Assembly (NCBI RefSeq): GCF_000423305.1
Contig: NZ_AUHS01000003.1
Span: 124,001-188,000, forward strand
From: Legionella moravica DSM 19234
GTDB lineage: Bacteria > Pseudomonadota > Gammaproteobacteria > Legionellales > Legionellaceae
DNA length: 64,000 bases
Reading direction: 5' to 3'
The notes beneath the pieces were generated by a model. It worked only from the letters and a program-made list of their open reading frames with translations. It had not been told where the DNA came from and did not search any database. The position numbers were made by a program, and so were the translations under genes. Of this stretch, positions 62,715 through 64,000 are shown one piece after another; position 1 is the stretch's first letter; the number at the start of each line of letters is the position of its first letter.

Positions 62715-64000
62715 ATGAACACATCACAAAATGTATATCTTGAATCCCTACTCAAGAATTTAAAAGACGTGGTTATATTTTTGTCATCCGATGGCATTAT
62801 TGAAGAATTAAGTCCAATAGCAGAAGAGTATTATTCCTGGAACATAACGAACATAAAAGGGACCCAATTCTCCACTTTATTATCAGAAGGGAGCCCATTT
62901 TCATTCTCAGATTTTGTTGCCATTCGTGATAATGGGGCATCTATTGTAACCATTATAAACCACAAAAATCTTAAAATTTATCTGTCCTGGTCAGTTGTTC
63001 CGCTAGCCAATAGCTTGGGCTGGCTGCTTATAGGTCGTGATGTTTCAGACAGCGACAAGCATGATGTTGTTCACCATACACTTTATTCCCAATTAGAAAA
63101 AATATCAGCTTGTGTTCCCGGTAATTTTTATTGGAAAAACACCGATGCTGAATATTTGGGATGTAATGATACTTTACTTAAAACCTTAGGACTTACCTCC
63201 ATCAAAGACATTATTGGTAAAACAGACAAAGATTTATGGCCTGAGCAGGCACAAACGCTGAAACAGAACGATCAGCAAGTCATTCAGACAGGAAAAACAT
63301 TATTTTTAGAAGAAAAAGTAACGATGAACGGCCAAGATCGGTACTTTACAGTCATTAAAATGCCTTTATTAGATGATAGGGGCAACACTATTGGTATTTT
63401 AGGTAATTCACTGGAGATTACAGAACTTAAAAATACTCAAGCCGCACTGCAAATAGCCATAGAAAACGCCGAGGCTGCGAATCGAGTCAAAACGGAATTT
63501 ATCGCTAATATGGGGCATGATATACGTACCCCGCTGACAGGAATCATTGGGTTTTCAAACCACTTAAAAAACCATATTAAGGACATTCAATTCAAAGAGT
63601 GCGCCAAACAAATTCATGACAGTGGGGAGCAATTACTAGGGTTGCTTAATTCAGTCCTGGACATGATAACGGCAGATAACCTGAATGAAAACAGTTTAAT
63701 TAGCGAAGTTTTTGATGTACATCGCCTTATAAACGATGTCCTTGAGCTGGAAGTTCCAGCAGTTCAGGAACATCATTTGGCTATAAAAACACAAATCGAT
63801 GAACGGATCCCTCATTATCTTATTGGCGATAGGATGAAATTACACCGAATATTGCTTAATTTAGTTGGAAATGCTATCAAATTTACTCCCAAAGGCCAAA
63901 TTGAAATCAGTGCAACTTTTATTGAACAAGAACATGAAACCATCACCATCCAATTCAAAGTAAGTGATACCGGAATTGGAATCCCGTTGCATTTACACGC
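62715..64000 (+). CDS. PAS-domain sensor histidine kinase (partial, C-terminus outside window)
   Basis: There are 428 codons to the window edge from an ATG at 62715, 43 bases after the NRPS stop. The N-terminal 110 residues form a sensor-like region. A PAS domain (FYWKNTDAEYLGCNDTLLKT near residue 140) follows, then a coiled linker, the phosphoacceptor H-box (FIANMGHDIRTPLTG, His268), the ATPase N-box (NLVGNAIKFTP, Asn386) and G1 box DTGIGI. Hybrid kinases of this type usually end with a receiver domain, which would lie beyond the edge. There is no evident membrane span, so it probably senses a cytoplasmic signal. The short spacing suggests cotranscription with the NRPS. Confidence 0.88.
   Translation, partial: MNTSQNVYLESLLKNLKDVVIFLSSDGIIEELSPIAEEYYSWNITNIKGTQFSTLLSEGSPFSFSDFVAIRDNGASIVTIINHKNLKIYLSWSVVPLANSLGWLLIGRDVSDSDKHDVVHHTLYSQLEKISACVPGNFYWKNTDAEYLGCNDTLLKTLGLTSIKDIIGKTDKDLWPEQAQTLKQNDQQVIQTGKTLFLEEKVTMNGQDRYFTVIKMPLLDDRGNTIGILGNSLEITELKNTQAALQIAIENAEAANRVKTEFIANMGHDIRTPLTGIIGFSNHLKNHIKDIQFKECAKQIHDSGEQLLGLLNSVLDMITADNLNENSLISEVFDVHRLINDVLELEVPAVQEHHLAIKTQIDERIPHYLIGDRMKLHRILLNLVGNAIKFTPKGQIEISATFIEQEHETITIQFKVSDTGIGIPLHLH

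Overview
The window looks like chromosomal DNA of a Legionella, most likely L. pneumophila or a close relative. The DNA is AT-rich by eye. A housekeeping backbone is interspersed with lineage-specific proteins that have membrane segments, coiled coils and acidic tails, as Dot/Icm substrates do. Two of these genes have PmrA-type boxes upstream. From memory only, the order asparaginase - glmU - VUT - corA - nth - rnfB - metG - ubiX - queC - manC - mnmG - rsmG - parA - parB, with unknown genes at fixed places, matches the L. pneumophila Philadelphia lpg287x-289x region, where several effectors have been reported (lpg2874, 2879, 2884, 2885, 2888). I could not check this.

Region 1 (1-8.3 kb): a 3'-truncated FAD oxidoreductase, then a complete minus-strand MoxR/Bat operon (moxR, DUF58, DUF4381, batA, batB, TPR batC, batD). 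Its genes overlap or nearly touch, and the TPR protein carries 15 NKDQQ repeats. Region 2 (8.5-15.1 kb): a small unknown, a Dus-type tRNA-dihydrouridine synthase, a pterin-linked group (PTR1/FolM-like reductase and a PTPS-family enzyme with a Glu in place of the catalytic Cys), a MidA methyltransferase, priA and a hotdog thioesterase. Region 3 (15.1-26 kb): an unknown coiled-coil membrane protein and the operon rppH-ptsP-TSUP-lgt-thyA. Two further unknown proteins flank an L-asparaginase. Region 4 (26-41.5 kb): glmU, a repeat-rich segment with a partial duplication of the glmU 3' end, a two-halved VUT transporter, corA, unknown proteins, metG-rnfB-nth, a MITE-like element carrying a 47-codon ORF, ubiX, queC and manC. 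Region 5 (41.8-48 kb): an effector-like membrane protein with an acidic dileucine tail, then mnmG-rsmG-parA-parB.

Region 6 (48-64 kb) is accessory. It holds two PmrA-box genes (189 and 983 residues), a C-terminally anchored ATP-grasp protein, a GNAT acetyltransferase, an IS110-family element, palindromic repeats and small unknowns, including a 2H-phosphoesterase-like protein. It ends with a 1578-residue single-module NRPS: formyltransferase, degenerate condensation lobe, adenylation domain, carrier protein and thioester reductase. A PAS histidine kinase follows and runs off the window.

The most interesting system is this reductive NRPS. Its formyltransferase-adenylation-carrier order and valine-like specificity code resemble the initiation module of linear gramicidin synthase, but here the chain would be released at once by a reductase. 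That predicts an N-formyl-valinal or N-formyl-valinol type small molecule made next to a sensor kinase. The product is inference only.
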